64,000 bases of DNA from Arthrobacter sp. NicSoilB4. GTDB lineage: Bacteria > Actinomycetota > Actinomycetes > Actinomycetales > Micrococcaceae. Both the position numbers and the translations under genes were made by a program. Location: NCBI RefSeq assembly GCF_019977335.1, contig NZ_AP024653.1, forward strand, positions 2,666,001 through 2,730,000, written 5' to 3'. The number at the start of each line of letters is the position of its first letter. The first letter of the stretch is position 1. Under the pieces are notes generated by a model. It saw nothing but the letters and a program-made list of their open reading frames with translations. It had not been told where the DNA came from and did no database searches. Positions 40,154-49,104 of this stretch are shown here, one piece after another.

Positions 40154-40159
40154 TATCGT
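40154..40159 (+). promoter_or_regulatory. Candidate -10 element (TATCGT) of the zinc-ribbon-like gene
   Basis: TATCGT ends six bases before the ATG at 40166. The intervening GAAGG would be too close to serve as a ribosome site for that ATG, so a leaderless mRNA is suggested. Confidence 0.4.
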
Positions 40160-40165
40160 TGAAGG

Positions 40166-40537
40166 ATGGTTACCCTTCGTGTTGCAGCCCAGATCCTCGA
40201 CATTCCGCTGGAAATGGCCCACCGTCACGGTATCCCGCCCCGGCTCAGCGACGCCGAGCTCGGCGAACTCCTGGACAACCCGCCGGCGTGGCTGGTGCAG
40301 TCCAAAGCCAACCGGACCGGCAAACGCCCGGTCTGGGTCCAGCTGACGTGCGCGGTCTGCGGATTCTCCGAGGCAGCCCGGCCGAAGAAGTGGTGGCCGG
40401 ATTTCACCTATGTGTGCTGCGCGCACCACGCTCCCTATGAGGTCCCCGGCGTCGCCGCCGGGCTGGTCCGCAGCGAGTATGAGGGTGTGGGCAGCCGGTT
40501 CGTCGGCATCGTGGACGTTACGGTACCTGAGGCGTAA
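40166..40537 (+). CDS. Small protein with cysteine motif, unknown function
   Basis: A 123-residue protein I do not recognise by name. The first 60 residues (VTLRVAAQILDIPLEMAHR, then RLSDAELGELLDNPPAWLV) look helical. A zinc-ribbon-like part follows: LTCAVCGFSE, then YVCCAHHAPYE, giving C-x2-C and C-C-x-H-H. The rest is a short beta-like tail. No signal peptide. Probably a cytoplasmic DNA- or protein-binding factor (inference). Confidence 0.65.
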   Translation: MVTLRVAAQILDIPLEMAHRHGIPPRLSDAELGELLDNPPAWLVQSKANRTGKRPVWVQLTCAVCGFSEAARPKKWWPDFTYVCCAHHAPYEVPGVAAGLVRSEYEGVGSRFVGIVDVTVPEA

Positions 40538-40586
40538 CTTAGTACCACGGGGCCATCCCGGCCCCCTGCTGTTAGGGAGCGCCCAC

Positions 40587-40721
40587 ATGCCTGACAAAAC
40601 GCCGCACCGGAGCGCGGTCAAGAAGCCCGTGAAAACCATCAAGGAAAAACGGGCCGAGAAGAAGTCCAAGAACGTCGCAGAGACGCACTCGGACCCCGTT
40701 GCCCACATCAAGAAGCGCTGA
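40587..40721 (+). CDS. 44-residue lysine-rich small protein
   Basis: A short ORF with AGGGAG at 40574-40579 before ATG 40587. The product is hydrophilic and basic: MPDKTPHRSAVKKPVKTIKE, then KRAEKKSKNVAETHSD. No cysteine and no membrane helix. Similar short Lys-rich ORFs are commonly annotated in Arthrobacter relatives without function. It is followed by a perfect terminator, which supports transcription through it. Confidence 0.6.
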   Translation: MPDKTPHRSAVKKPVKTIKEKRAEKKSKNVAETHSDPVAHIKKR

Positions 40722-40786
40722 ACGCACTCGAATGAGCGCCGCCCGCCTGCCGGGCCGCCGCTTCTGCCAACGACAACCGGGCAATG

Positions 40787-40820
40787 CAAAAGGCCGGAAG
40801 CTGAAGCTTCCGGCCTTTTG
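40787..40820. terminator. Bidirectional rho-independent terminator
   Basis: CAAAAGGCCGGAAGC (40787-40801) and its reverse complement (40806-40820) form a 15-base-pair stem with loop TGAA. T-runs end the stem on both strands. It lies between the small-protein gene and ssrA and can end transcription from either side. Confidence 0.9.
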
Positions 40821-40862
40821 TGTGGGACTCTACGGGGTGGAACACCGTTTCCGGGGCTCCGA

Positions 40863-41231
40863 TGGTGGAGATGGGGGGAATTGAACCCCCGTCCGATGTC
40901 GTGTTGTCAGGGCTTCTCCGGGCGCAGTTTGCGTCGGATTTTCTCGGCCCCGGCCATGCTGCAAACAGCTGGCCGATCCGGGCCCAGTCATCTAAGAGTC
41001 CCGTTCACCCCGATGACGGAGGTAAACAGCAGTGGCTATCTAAATGACGCCAGGATCCGGGGCAATAGCAACCTCGGGCTGACGGACTGTCTTACTGCTT
41101 AGGCAGCGAGAGCGAAGTCAGTGCGTTTTGATTCGGCACTTATTGGTTTGCAGACAGCGTTTACGAGATAATTCTGCATCCTCGGCCCGCTTCACCTGTC
41201 GCGACTAACATCGTCGAAACCGATCATCCCC
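40863..41231 (-). ncRNA. ssrA: Transfer-messenger RNA (tmRNA)
   Basis: A 369-base tmRNA. Read on the minus strand, the 5' end begins GGGGATGATCGG, and the 3' end is a T-arm GGTTCAATTCCCCC followed by CATCTCC and ACCA. GGGGATG pairs with CATCTCC as the acceptor stem. The internal tag ORF at 41099-41137 starts with GCC and reads AESKRTDFALAA, ending in TAA. The CCA is encoded. A GATAAC -10 element lies at 41239-41244, seven bases before the start. It rescues ribosomes stalled on broken mRNA with SmpB, encoded just upstream. Confidence 0.96.
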
Positions 41232-41346
41232 GTATTTTGTTATCAACTAACTTTGTTAACCCGTTCCGGATCCTGCGGATCCTTCCCGGACTACCAATCA
41301 TAACGCAAGGCCCACCGGTTTCATTCCCGTCCGCCCCGGCGGTTCG

Positions 41347-41817
41347 TCAGCGCCGGTTCCGCTCGCGCATGACACGCAGGGCCTCACGCTTGTCCTGCTG
41401 CTCGCGCAGCGTCTGGCGCTTGTCGTATTCCTTCTTACCGCGGGCGACGCCGATCTCAACCTTTGCCCTGCCGTCCACGAAGTACAGCTGAAGCGGGACG
41501 ATCGTGAAGCCCGATTCGCGGATTTTGTGCGAGATCTTGGTGAGTTCGTCCCGGTGCAGCAGCAGCTTCCGACGGCGGCGTGCGGCGTGGTTGGTCCAGC
41601 TCCCCTGGTGGTATTCGGGGATGTGGATGCCCTCCATCCAGAGCTCGTCGTTGTAGAACGTGCAGAAGCCGTCCACCATGGAGGCGTGTCCTTCACGGAG
41701 GGACTTCACTTCAGTGCCCATGAGGGCGATTCCGGCCTCGTAGGTGTCGAGGATGAGGTAGTCGTGCCGGGCCTTGCGGTTGGTGGCCACTACCTTACGG
41801 CCACTTTCTTTCGGCAC
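41347..41817 (-). CDS. smpB: SsrA-binding protein SmpB
   Basis: A 156-residue SmpB. The core KVVATNRKARHDYLILDTYE, GTEVKSLREG and HIPEYHQGSWTNH are all family signatures. The C-terminal tail GKKEYDKRQTLREQQDKREA is the basic helix that reads the mRNA channel. GTG start at 41817 follows AAGGAG. It works with the tmRNA gene encoded just downstream on the same strand. Confidence 0.96.
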   Translation of the reverse strand: MPKESGRKVVATNRKARHDYLILDTYEAGIALMGTEVKSLREGHASMVDGFCTFYNDELWMEGIHIPEYHQGSWTNHAARRRRKLLLHRDELTKISHKIRESGFTIVPLQLYFVDGRAKVEIGVARGKKEYDKRQTLREQQDKREALRVMRERNRR

Positions 41818-41941
41818 GGTAGAACTCCTTGGATCGATGGATGGGCCCCACACCGGATCGGTGTGGGACCGGGACAGAGCGGGCTTCCTCCAGTTTACGG
41901 CAGAGCCGCAGTCCGCCCGGGGTGCTTCCGCTCCGGGCGGA

Positions 41942-43345
41942 TCAGAGCAGGTTCATCGGGTCAACGGCCCGGCTGTTGAGCCAGGTCTCGAAGTGCGAGT
42001 GGCAGCCGGTCGAGTTGCCCGTGGTTCCCGAGTAGGCGATCAGCTGTCCCTGGCTGACCTGCTGCCCAGGCGATACTGCCACGCTGACGTTGTGGTAGTA
42101 AATCGTTGTCAGGGAGTTGCCCTGCACCACACCGTGGGAGATCTTCACGTTGTTGCCGCCGCCGTCGTTGGCCCATCCGGCCGAAAACACGGTGCCTGCC
42201 GCTGCTGCGTAGACGGGGGTGCCGCACGCCGCGGCAAAGTCGATGCCGGTGTGCATGTAGCCGCCCTGGCCATAGAAATCGATCGTGCCCGGCGGCGTCG
42301 CCCGCCACCCGAAGCCCGAGCTGATGGGGACGCCGTTAAAGGGGCTCCGCAGCCCGAAGGCGGACGGGTTTCCTGGCGGGGCGGGCACGTACGGGGGCTT
42401 GGCCTGGCCCTGGGCGCGGGCCGCAGCTGCGGCTGCCTCCGCGATGCGGCGCTGCTCGGCTTCCCAGGCTTCGCGCAGCTTGCGGTCGCGTTCGGCGATT
42501 TCAGCCGCTACAGCGTCCTGCTGGGCCTTGACCTGGGCGAGTTGGGTCTGGATTCCCGGCTTGGCGGCCTGGAGTTCGGCGTCGAGCCGCGTGGTGTCGG
42601 CGATGAGTTTATCGACCTGGGCCTTCTGGGCCTCCGCCTCGTCACGGGCTGCCTGCTCGCGGGCCAGTGCGGCGTCGGCCTTGGCCTTGAGGTCCTTGAT
42701 CTCGGCCTCCACTGCCTCGAGCCGGGCCTGGGAGTTGACGTTGGTCGCGTTCTGCTGGGTGAGTTTGTCCATCGCGGAGTTCTGGCTGCGCATCGCCTGG
42801 TCGGCGAGGTCGATCGTGTCCGTGAGGCTGCCGCCGTTGTTGGAGCCGAAGAATAACGAGAGGTTGGAGGGCACACCGCCGGACTTGTAGGCCTGGGTGG
42901 CGATCTGGCCGATCAGCTTCTTCGTGTCGGCTATTTTCTGCTGGTCCGTCTCGAGCTGCTGGGTGATCTTGGCCTTGTTCTGCTGCGCCAGGTCCACGCG
43001 GGCGGCGAGGGCCTCGGCTTCCTTGACCGCGCTCGCGACGCGGCCTTGGGCTTCCAGCAGCGCCTGCTGGGCACCGGGGAGCTGTCCCTGGTACAGGACG
43101 AGGTCCGAGGCGGCCTGGGCGATCCGGGAGTCCACGAATTCCAGGGAATGCTGCACCCGCGCAGCTTCCTCGCGGAGGGCAGCCTGCTGGTCCTCAAGGT
43201 TGTCAGCGAATGCCACTGGGGTCGACGCGCCCATGCTGGCCGCCAGGACCAGAGCCAGGGCGGCGCTGATGAAGCGGCTGCGGCGACCGGCCATGCGGAG
43301 CCGGGCCGGCCCCGGCTTCGCGGGGGCTCGGTGCATCGGTGTCAT
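41942..43345 (-). CDS. M23-family peptidoglycan hydrolase or activator with coiled coil
   Basis: A 467-residue secreted protein. A basic start and the hydrophobic stretch FISAALALVLAASMGAS form a signal peptide ending near AFA. A long coiled coil (about residues 35-300, with EDQQAALREEAARVQHSLEF) leads to a LytM/M23 domain. Zinc ligands are HTGIDFA, and the HSH in CHSHFETW. All metal residues are present, so it may be active, unlike EnvC. The position directly downstream of ftsEX suggests it is the hydrolase or activator driven by FtsEX, like RipC or EnvC. Start chosen at ATG 43345, with AAGGGA upstream. Confidence 0.9.
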   Translation of the reverse strand: MTPMHRAPAKPGPARLRMAGRRSRFISAALALVLAASMGASTPVAFADNLEDQQAALREEAARVQHSLEFVDSRIAQAASDLVLYQGQLPGAQQALLEAQGRVASAVKEAEALAARVDLAQQNKAKITQQLETDQQKIADTKKLIGQIATQAYKSGGVPSNLSLFFGSNNGGSLTDTIDLADQAMRSQNSAMDKLTQQNATNVNSQARLEAVEAEIKDLKAKADAALAREQAARDEAEAQKAQVDKLIADTTRLDAELQAAKPGIQTQLAQVKAQQDAVAAEIAERDRKLREAWEAEQRRIAEAAAAAARAQGQAKPPYVPAPPGNPSAFGLRSPFNGVPISSGFGWRATPPGTIDFYGQGGYMHTGIDFAAACGTPVYAAAAGTVFSAGWANDGGGNNVKISHGVVQGNSLTTIYYHNVSVAVSPGQQVSQGQLIAYSGTTGNSTGCHSHFETWLNSRAVDPMNLL

Positions 43346-43370
43346 GGACATTCCCTTTTCGTTACGCACC

Positions 43371-44285
43371 CTAGACCCTCAAGTATCGACGGAGAGTCAG
43401 GAGTGATGATACCCCTGCGAGCAAAATCCCGAGACCGATCAGCGCCGGCGCCAGAATCAGCGTCTGACCTGCGGAGATGAAGGCAGTGTCGGGGTACTGC
43501 CTGGACAGATAGCCGCCGAGGAAGAAGTGCGCCACGGCCCACAGCGTTCCCGACGCCAGCGCAGCGCCAATCACGGCGGCAATCACGCCCTCGAGGATGA
43601 ACGGCAGCTGGATCACCATCTTCGACGCTCCGACCAGGCGCATGATCCCCGTTTCCCGGCGCCGGCTGAAGGCCGAAAGCCGGATGGTGGTGGCGATGAG
43701 CAGGATGGCGCAGATGATCATCACGCCGGCGACGCTCACGGCCACAAGGGAGGCCGCGTTCATAACGGAGAAGAGCCGCTCCAGCAGCTGGCGCTGGTCG
43801 ATCACGGTTTCAACACCGGCCTGCGAGGAAAAGGTCTCGCTGATGATCTGGTACTTTTCCGGGTCCTTCATGTTGATCCGGAAGGAGGCCGGAAGCTGGT
43901 CCGGCGTCACGGAGTCGACGATCGGGGAATTGGAGAACTGTTCCTTGAAGTGCTTGTAGGCGTCGTCCTTGGACTCAAACTGGAAGTCGTTGACGTACTG
44001 GGCCACCGCGGGCGACTCCAGGACTTTGCGCAGGTTCTCCTGCTGCTCCGGGGTGGCAGGGCCGGTGGCGCAGCCGGCCGCCGTCGAACCGTCACTGCAG
44101 AGGAAGATGGCCACCTGGACTTTGTCGTACCAGTAGCCCTTCATCTGGTTGATCTGCAGCTGCAACATGCCGGCGGCGCCGACGAAAGTCAGTGACACGA
44201 ACGTCACCAGGATGACCGAGACCACCATGGACAGGTTGCGGCGCAGGCCGCTGCCGATCTCGGCGAGAACGAATTGGAGCCTCAC
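43371..44285 (-). CDS. ftsX: Cell-division ABC permease FtsX
   Basis: A 304-residue FtsX. An N-terminal helix [20 protein letters not shown] is followed by a large extracytoplasmic loop with [20 protein letters not shown]. Three C-terminal helices follow, one including [18 protein letters not shown] and one in [20 protein letters not shown]. The loop would contact the M23 protein encoded next. FtsEX couples ATP use to wall hydrolysis at the division site. Overlaps ftsE by four bases. Confidence 0.95.
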   Translation of the reverse strand: MRLQFVLAEIGSGLRRNLSMVVSVILVTFVSLTFVGAAGMLQLQINQMKGYWYDKVQVAIFLCSDGSTAAGCATGPATPEQQENLRKVLESPAVAQYVNDFQFESKDDAYKHFKEQFSNSPIVDSVTPDQLPASFRINMKDPEKYQIISETFSSQAGVETVIDQRQLLERLFSVMNAASLVAVSVAGVMIICAILLIATTIRLSAFSRRRETGIMRLVGASKMVIQLPFILEGVIAAVIGAALASGTLWAVAHFFLGGYLSRQYPDTAFISAGQTLILAPALIGLGILLAGVSSLLTLRRYLRV

Positions 44286-45085
44286 AGCTGGCCCTCCCCT
44301 GCGGCGCGGGCTTCAGCGCGGGTGGTGGCTGCCGGGGCGGCGGACTGGGGATCCCTGCCGCTGGCATCCCGCAGCCTGCGCGACTGGCCCACGACCGGAA
44401 TCATGGACGTGTAGAGGGCCTTGGCCTCGTCCCGGATGATGACGCCGTTGCGGAGTTCGACGACGCGTTTGCGCATCTCGTTGACGATGTCGTCGTCGTG
44501 CGTGGCCATGACCACGGTGGTGCCGTTCTGGTTGATCTTGTCGAGGACGCCCATGATGCCCATGGAGGTGGTGGGGTCCAGGTTGCCGGTGGGCTCATCC
44601 GCGAGCAGGATGCCGGGGCGGTTGACGACGGCGCGGGCGATCGCCACGCGCTGCTGCTCACCGCCGGAGAGCTCGTGCGGGAGGCGGTTTTCCTTGCCTT
44701 CAAGGCCGACGGTTTTGAGGACCTCCGGCACGGTGTCGCGGATGACGCTGCGGCTTTTGCCGATGACCTGCATGGCGAAAGCGACGTTGGCGAACACGGT
44801 TTTCTGCGGCAGCAGGCGGAAGTCCTGGAACACGACGCCGATCCCGCGGCGGAGCCTGGGCACGCGCCAGCTGGAGATGTTCGCGACGTTCTGGCCGGCC
44901 ACGTAGACGGCTCCAGAGGAGGCGCGGTCCTCTTTGAGGACGAGGCGCAGGAACGTCGACTTGCCGGAACCCGAGGCTCCGACGAGGAAGGCGAATTCGC
45001 CCCGGTCGATCTCAAGGTTGATCGAATCCAGCGCGGGTCGCGCCTTCTGGTCATAGACCTTGGTGACATTTTCGAAACGGATCAT
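44282..45085 (-). CDS. ftsE: Cell-division ABC ATPase FtsE
   Basis: A 267-residue ABC ATPase. Walker [10 protein letters not shown], signature [14 protein letters not shown], Walker [13 protein letters not shown] and the H-loop ATHDDD are intact. A C-terminal extension of about 35 residues rich in Ala and Arg is not part of the core fold. It pairs with FtsX. The run order prfB, ftsE, ftsX, M23, smpB, ssrA on this strand is conserved in Actinobacteria. Confidence 0.96.
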   Translation of the reverse strand: MIRFENVTKVYDQKARPALDSINLEIDRGEFAFLVGASGSGKSTFLRLVLKEDRASSGAVYVAGQNVANISSWRVPRLRRGIGVVFQDFRLLPQKTVFANVAFAMQVIGKSRSVIRDTVPEVLKTVGLEGKENRLPHELSGGEQQRVAIARAVVNRPGILLADEPTGNLDPTTSMGIMGVLDKINQNGTTVVMATHDDDIVNEMRKRVVELRNGVIIRDEAKALYTSMIPVVGQSRRLRDASGRDPQSAAPAATTRAEARAAGEGQL

Positions 45086-45200
45086 GGCCCTAAGAACCCT
45101 GCAGGACGTGGACGGGTACGGGTACGGACCAGTTCTGCTGCCGGCGCGCGGGCTTTCTATTGGGGGAAGTAGAGCTCCGGCTTCTCGACTATACGCACGG

Positions 45201-45230
45201 GCCCCCGCGGATCCGGCTGAGTGCGGGGGC
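45201..45230 (-). terminator. GC hairpin between prfB and ftsE
   Basis: GCCCCCGC and GCGGGGGC pair with a 14-base loop about 80 bases after the prfB stop. No T-run follows on the minus strand, so termination is likely partial and some read-through into ftsE may occur. Confidence 0.45.
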
Positions 45231-45310
45231 GTGTCGCAGGATTAGCCCCGAGGGGCGGGTGTGACACAAGAGGCGGATGGGGCTGCCTGCGTGCCGTTAC
45301 TTGTCCGCGC

Positions 45311-46426
45311 TTATTTGTCCGCGTTGCGGTTGTCCGTCCGCCAGCGGATGCCGGCGTCGATGAAGTCGTCGATCTCGCCGTCGAACACGGCCGACGTGTT
45401 GCCGACTTCGTGTTCGGTGCGGAGGTCTTTGACCATCTGGTAGGGGTTCAGGACGTAGGAGCGCATCTGGTCGCCCCACGAGGCCTTGACGTCGCCGGCG
45501 AACGCCTTCTTCTCGGCGTTCTCCTCTTCCTTCTTCAATAGCAGCAGCCGGGACTGCAGCACGCGGAGGGCGGCCGCACGGTTCTGCAGCTGGGACTTCT
45601 CGTTCTGCATGGACACGACGGTGCCGGTGGGGATGTGGGTCAGGCGCACGGCGGAGTCCGTGGTGTTGACGGACTGGCCGCCCGGGCCCGAGGAACGGAA
45701 GACGTCGACGCGGATCTCGTTGTCCGGGATGTCGATGGAGTCCGTCTGCTCGATCAGCGGGATGACTTCGACGGCGGCGAACGAGGTCTGGCGGCGGCCC
45801 TGGTTGTCGAACGGGCTGATCCGGACTAGGCGGTGTGTGCCGGCCTCGACGCTGAGCGTGCCGTAGGCGTAAGGGGCCTTGACCTCGAAGGTAGCGGACT
45901 TCAGCCCGGCTTCCTCTGCATAGGAGGTGTCCATGATGGTGGTCGGGTAGCCGTGGCGTTCGGCCCAGCGCAGGTACATCCGCATCAGCATTTCGGCGAA
46001 GTCCGCGGCGTCCACTCCCCCGGCGCCGGCCCGGATGGTGACGACCGCTTCGCGCTCGTCGAACTCGCCGGACAGCAAGGTTACGACCTCGAGGTCCTTC
46101 AGGGCTTTCCGGATCGATTCCAGCTCCGCGGCAGCCTCCCCCATGGAGTCGGCGTCGTCCTCGTCCTGGCCCAGCTCCACCAGGACTTCCAGGTCGTCGA
46201 TGCGCGCGGTGAGGGAGTTCAGGCGGGCCAGTTCGGACTGTCGGTGCGAGAGCCGCGACGTAATCACCTGGGCAGCCGCGGGATCGTCCCACAGATTGGG
46301 TTCGCCGGCCCGTTCGCTGAGCTCGGCGATGTCTTCCTTCAGCGCCTCGACATTCGAAACGTTCTCGATGGAGGCGTAGGTGGCGCGCAGGGCGCGGATT
46401 TCTGCGGGAAAATCAATGTTTGCCAT
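45311..46426 (-). CDS. prfB: Peptide chain release factor 2
   Basis: A 371-residue class I release factor. The UGA/UAA recognition motif SPF lies in [16 protein letters not shown] and the peptidyl hydrolase motif GGQ in [17 protein letters not shown]. One continuous frame covers the whole protein, so the programmed +1 frameshift known in E. coli prfB is absent. A TAGCGT -10 element at 46441-46446 lies 14 bases before the ATG, so the leader is very short. Confidence 0.96.
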   Translation of the reverse strand: MANIDFPAEIRALRATYASIENVSNVEALKEDIAELSERAGEPNLWDDPAAAQVITSRLSHRQSELARLNSLTARIDDLEVLVELGQDEDDADSMGEAAAELESIRKALKDLEVVTLLSGEFDEREAVVTIRAGAGGVDAADFAEMLMRMYLRWAERHGYPTTIMDTSYAEEAGLKSATFEVKAPYAYGTLSVEAGTHRLVRISPFDNQGRRQTSFAAVEVIPLIEQTDSIDIPDNEIRVDVFRSSGPGGQSVNTTDSAVRLTHIPTGTVVSMQNEKSQLQNRAAALRVLQSRLLLLKKEEENAEKKAFAGDVKASWGDQMRSYVLNPYQMVKDLRTEHEVGNTSAVFDGEIDDFIDAGIRWRTDNRNADK

Positions 46427-46502
46427 GGTTTTTTAAGCCTACGCTATCCATGCGAGCCGCCCGGACTTGGTCGGTACGGCCCCGCGGGACGCGAGCGCGG
46501 TG

Positions 46503-47009
46503 TCAGCGCGAAAGCCGGGAGCGCGCCGTCGAACTCGCTTCGATCCTGATGCCATCGGGGACCAGGAAATTGACCACCGGCGGGTGGACGGCGGCGCTGA
46601 GCACCACGACGGCGGTGGAGCCGTCCGGGCTGCCTGTTCTTGCCCCGATGCTGAGGCTGCTGAACCGGGTGAAGGCGCTGCTGCGGTCGAGGAAGTCGAC
46701 CGCAGCGCCGCGCACGCGGGCGCCGGTCAGGACGGCGGTGGGGGTGCCGCCCGCGGTCTCAAGCTGTCCGAGTGTGAAACTGTCCGCCGCTGCCACTGAT
46801 GCTCCGTCAGCCAGCGAAAGGAGCTTCTTGTGCTCGATATAAACGCTCGAGGCGGCGGTGACGACGGTGGCCAGCAGCAGGGCGAGCAGCACGAAACCGA
46901 TGATCAGCACCATCAGTTGCCCGTCGTCGTTGTTCCGGGCCCCGAGGGGATCCCCGTTCGGTCCTTGCCGCGGACGCCGGCATAAGCGCTGCTGTCGGGG
47001 CCGGCTCAT
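46503..47009 (-). CDS. TadG-like Flp pilus-assembly protein
   Basis: A 168-residue protein with one N-terminal membrane helix (LMVLIIGFVLLALLLATVV) preceded by DDGQ, which is the usual form of TadE/G-type pseudopilins in actinobacterial tad clusters. The region after the helix, SSVYIEHKKLLSLADGASVA and AADSFTLGQLE, is the TadG-N-type mature start. No von Willebrand A domain is seen, so it is the short form. Last gene of the tad cluster; overlaps the preceding TadE gene by four bases. Function: pilus biogenesis accessory (inference). Confidence 0.8.
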   Translation of the reverse strand: MSRPRQQRLCRRPRQGPNGDPLGARNNDDGQLMVLIIGFVLLALLLATVVTAASSVYIEHKKLLSLADGASVAAADSFTLGQLETAGGTPTAVLTGARVRGAAVDFLDRSSAFTRFSSLSIGARTGSPDGSTAVVVLSAAVHPPVVNFLVPDGIRIEASSTARSRLSR

Positions 47010-47449
47010 CGGAAGCGGCCCACCAGTTGTGTGGCGGAGGCGCTGAGCTGTCCCGCGTTCAGATCCAGTGCCTCGCTGAATGGGACGAACGGCAACGGCA
47101 CCGTGAGGTGCACCGTGACCGTCACGGCCGAGCCCGCGGCCATGCAGTCTGCCGGGGCACAACTCGTCTCGACGCGGGCCTCCGCCGCAGAGTGCCCATG
47201 GTCGGCGAGCGCCAGCAGAACGGCCTGCTCGGCGGCGGCCCGGCCGCCCGCGGCGTCGGGCTGGGCGACGAAGACCTTGGCGGCCTGGTCAGCGGCGCCG
47301 ACCACCGCGAAGGAGCCGCCCTGGAGCTGGCTCATGGTGATGATGAAGTAGACCAGCGGCACCATCAGCAGCAGTGACAGGAACGTGAATTCGACGACGG
47401 CGCTTCCCCGTTCGGCACAGCCGCCGCCGCTAGGGCTGGATGGCCGCAT
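47006..47449 (-). CDS. TadE-like pilus protein (second)
   Basis: A 147-residue TadE-family protein. The signature ERGSAVVEFTFLSLLLMVPL at residues 12-31 has the Gly-Ser and conserved Glu of TadE pseudopilins. The remainder is an extracytoplasmic domain with a Cys pair in VETSCAPADC. It overlaps the upstream TadE gene by 20 bases. Probably a minor pseudopilin. Confidence 0.85.
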   Translation of the reverse strand: MRPSSPSGGGCAERGSAVVEFTFLSLLLMVPLVYFIITMSQLQGGSFAVVGAADQAAKVFVAQPDAAGGRAAAEQAVLLALADHGHSAAEARVETSCAPADCMAAGSAVTVTVHLTVPLPFVPFSEALDLNAGQLSASATQLVGRFR

Positions 47450-47828
47450 GCCCCTTCACCTCCAGGACCGCGCGGGGTCCGATCAGCCCGATCACGGGCA
47501 GCGGCGCGCGGACGGTGACCTCCAGGGTCCGGACGCCGTGGTATGCGGCTTCGCCCGCGGTCACGTCCGTGGCGAACTCCTGGTTAAGCGCAACCCCGAT
47601 CAGCTGCGCGGTCCGGTCCTTGGCATCTTCGGCGCCGCGGTCCGCGAGGGTCCCGTACCGGGCGCCGGAGGCCGCTGCGTCAATCAGCGTGTTCCGGACA
47701 TGGAGGATCAGGGTGAGCTGGACGATGGCGAGGAAGAACAGCGTCAGCAGCCCGCCCACGAGAACGAAGTCCACGACCGCCGAGCCCCGTTCGTCGGTTC
47801 TGCCCCAGCCGCTGCCGGGCAGTCGCAC
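47430..47828 (-). CDS. TadE-like pilus protein (first)
   Basis: A 132-residue TadE-family protein with DERGSAVVDFVLVGGLLTLF as membrane helix and signature (Asp in place of the usual Glu). The mature part, NTLIDAAASGARYGTLADRG, is typical. GTG start three bases after the stop of the pilin-like gene. Overlaps the next TadE gene by 20 bases. Confidence 0.85.
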   Translation of the reverse strand: MRLPGSGWGRTDERGSAVVDFVLVGGLLTLFFLAIVQLTLILHVRNTLIDAAASGARYGTLADRGAEDAKDRTAQLIGVALNQEFATDVTAGEAAYHGVRTLEVTVRAPLPVIGLIGPRAVLEVKGHAAIQP

Positions 47829-47831
47829 GTG

Positions 47832-48089
47832 CTACTGCCCCACCTTGTCCATGGCCTGGTTAAACAGTCCTTCCAGGGCCGGGCCGGCGAGCGCCAGGAG
47901 CGCGGCAACGAGGACGGCCGACATCAAGGTGATCATCACCCAGCCCGGCACATCGCCCCGCTCGCGGTGATCGCCGGGCTGTTCAGCTCGCGGTCCCGTG
48001 GATTCGTGCGCCCTGGGAAATCTGGCCAGTCCGGGCACGAGGTTGATGCTGCACAGCCACAGCGCCATGCGGTTTGGGATCTGTTTCAA
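47832..48089 (-). CDS. Short Flp-pilin-like membrane peptide
   Basis: An 85-residue protein. A basic N-terminus is followed by RGDVPGWVMITLMSAVLVAA and LLALAGPALEGLFNQAM, one hydrophobic helix as in Flp-type pilins. The position between tadC and tadE is where the major pilin gene lies in many actinobacterial tad clusters. The start is TTG with AAGGGGAG upstream. The classic G/xxxxEY processing motif is not seen, so it could be a minor or unusual pilin. Confidence 0.65.
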   Translation of the reverse strand: MKQIPNRMALWLCSINLVPGLARFPRAHESTGPRAEQPGDHRERGDVPGWVMITLMSAVLVAALLALAGPALEGLFNQAMDKVGQ

Positions 48090-48162
48090 CGTTCTCCCCT
48101 TTGTCGGTGGTTCGGTTGTCTTTTCCTGCTCTGGGGCGGTGGCCCGTGAATGCCCAACGGGT

Positions 48163-49104
48163 CTACAGACCGATGCTGATCGCTGCCAGGCCGGGGTAGA
48201 CGGCGAACAAGACCGTCAGCGGCAGGACGCCGAAGACCACGGGAATCATCATTGCGATTTCCTTCTTTCCGGCGGACTCCATCAAGTCCCGCTTTGCCGT
48301 GTCCCGGACGTCCTGGGCCTGTGCCCTCAGCACCTCCGCGAGAGGCGTTCCCCGTTCGACCGCGACGATCAGCCCGTCCACGAAGCGGAGCAATGGGCCG
48401 AGCTCAGTCCGTGACGAGAACTCCTGCAGCGCTTCCACGAGCGGCTTCCCTGCCCGGGTCTCGGCCAGGACGCGGGTGAAGTCCTTCGACAACTCTCCCC
48501 GGGCGCTGCGGCACACTCTGTCCAGTGCGCCCGTGGCGCTCTCACCCGCACTGACCGCGAGCGCCATGAGCTCGGCAATGCTGGGGAACTCCGCCATTAT
48601 GCGCGCTTCGCGCTTCCTGATCTGGGCGCCCAGCAGGTAATCCCGCAACATAAAACCGCCGGCCGCGCCGCCAAGCACCAGCACGACGGCCAGGAGGGGG
48701 CTGAACCGCCCGGCCACGCCGAATAGAACGACTGCTCCGGCAGCAGCGACAAATCCAGCCGCGCCCCAGAGAAGCTGCCCGGCCCGGAAATCGGCCGGCG
48801 ATTTGGCACTTCCTGCCCTGGCCAGACGTCGGTCCAACGCCGAGGAACCGCGGTTGAGCCTCCCCAGCCACGTCACAGCGTCGCCGAGAGCCGGACGCAG
48901 AATCCGTTCCAGGGGTCCGAACGGGGTGCTGTTTCCCGGCACCGTCCGCAGGAGCCGTGATTCCAGATTGTGGGACTTGAGCTGAGGGGCAATGCGTTCC
49001 GCAAACGTCGCCGGGCGCATGAACGGCAGCCTGACCATCAACAACCAGAAACCGCTGCCAAGGACAACTCCGCAGGCCACTGCCGCCGCGGTCAGCCCGG
49101 TCAC
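48163..49104 (-). CDS. tadC: Type II secretion F-family protein TadC
   Basis: A 313-residue T2SSF-domain protein. Hydrophobic segments lie at the N-terminus (VACGVVLGSGFWLLMV), the middle (PLLAVVLVLGGAAGGFMLRD) and the C-terminus (MMIPVVFGVLPLTVLFAVYP). The T2SSF core runs from FPSIAELMALAVSAGESATG to TPLAEVLRAQAQDVRDTAK. It forms the inner-membrane platform with TadB. GTG start in a GTGA overlap with the tadB stop. Confidence 0.9.
   Translation of the reverse strand: MTGLTAAAVACGVVLGSGFWLLMVRLPFMRPATFAERIAPQLKSHNLESRLLRTVPGNSTPFGPLERILRPALGDAVTWLGRLNRGSSALDRRLARAGSAKSPADFRAGQLLWGAAGFVAAAGAVVLFGVAGRFSPLLAVVLVLGGAAGGFMLRDYLLGAQIRKREARIMAEFPSIAELMALAVSAGESATGALDRVCRSARGELSKDFTRVLAETRAGKPLVEALQEFSSRTELGPLLRFVDGLIVAVERGTPLAEVLRAQAQDVRDTAKRDLMESAGKKEIAMMIPVVFGVLPLTVLFAVYPGLAAISIGL

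Noticed and set aside
45290-45340. TTGTCCGCG direct repeats near the prfB stop
   Set aside because: They lie in the last prfB codons and just after; three short copies with no pairing or context, probably chance.
45311-46426. Programmed frameshift in prfB
   Set aside because: The whole factor is in one frame from the ATG; no internal UGA slippery site is needed.
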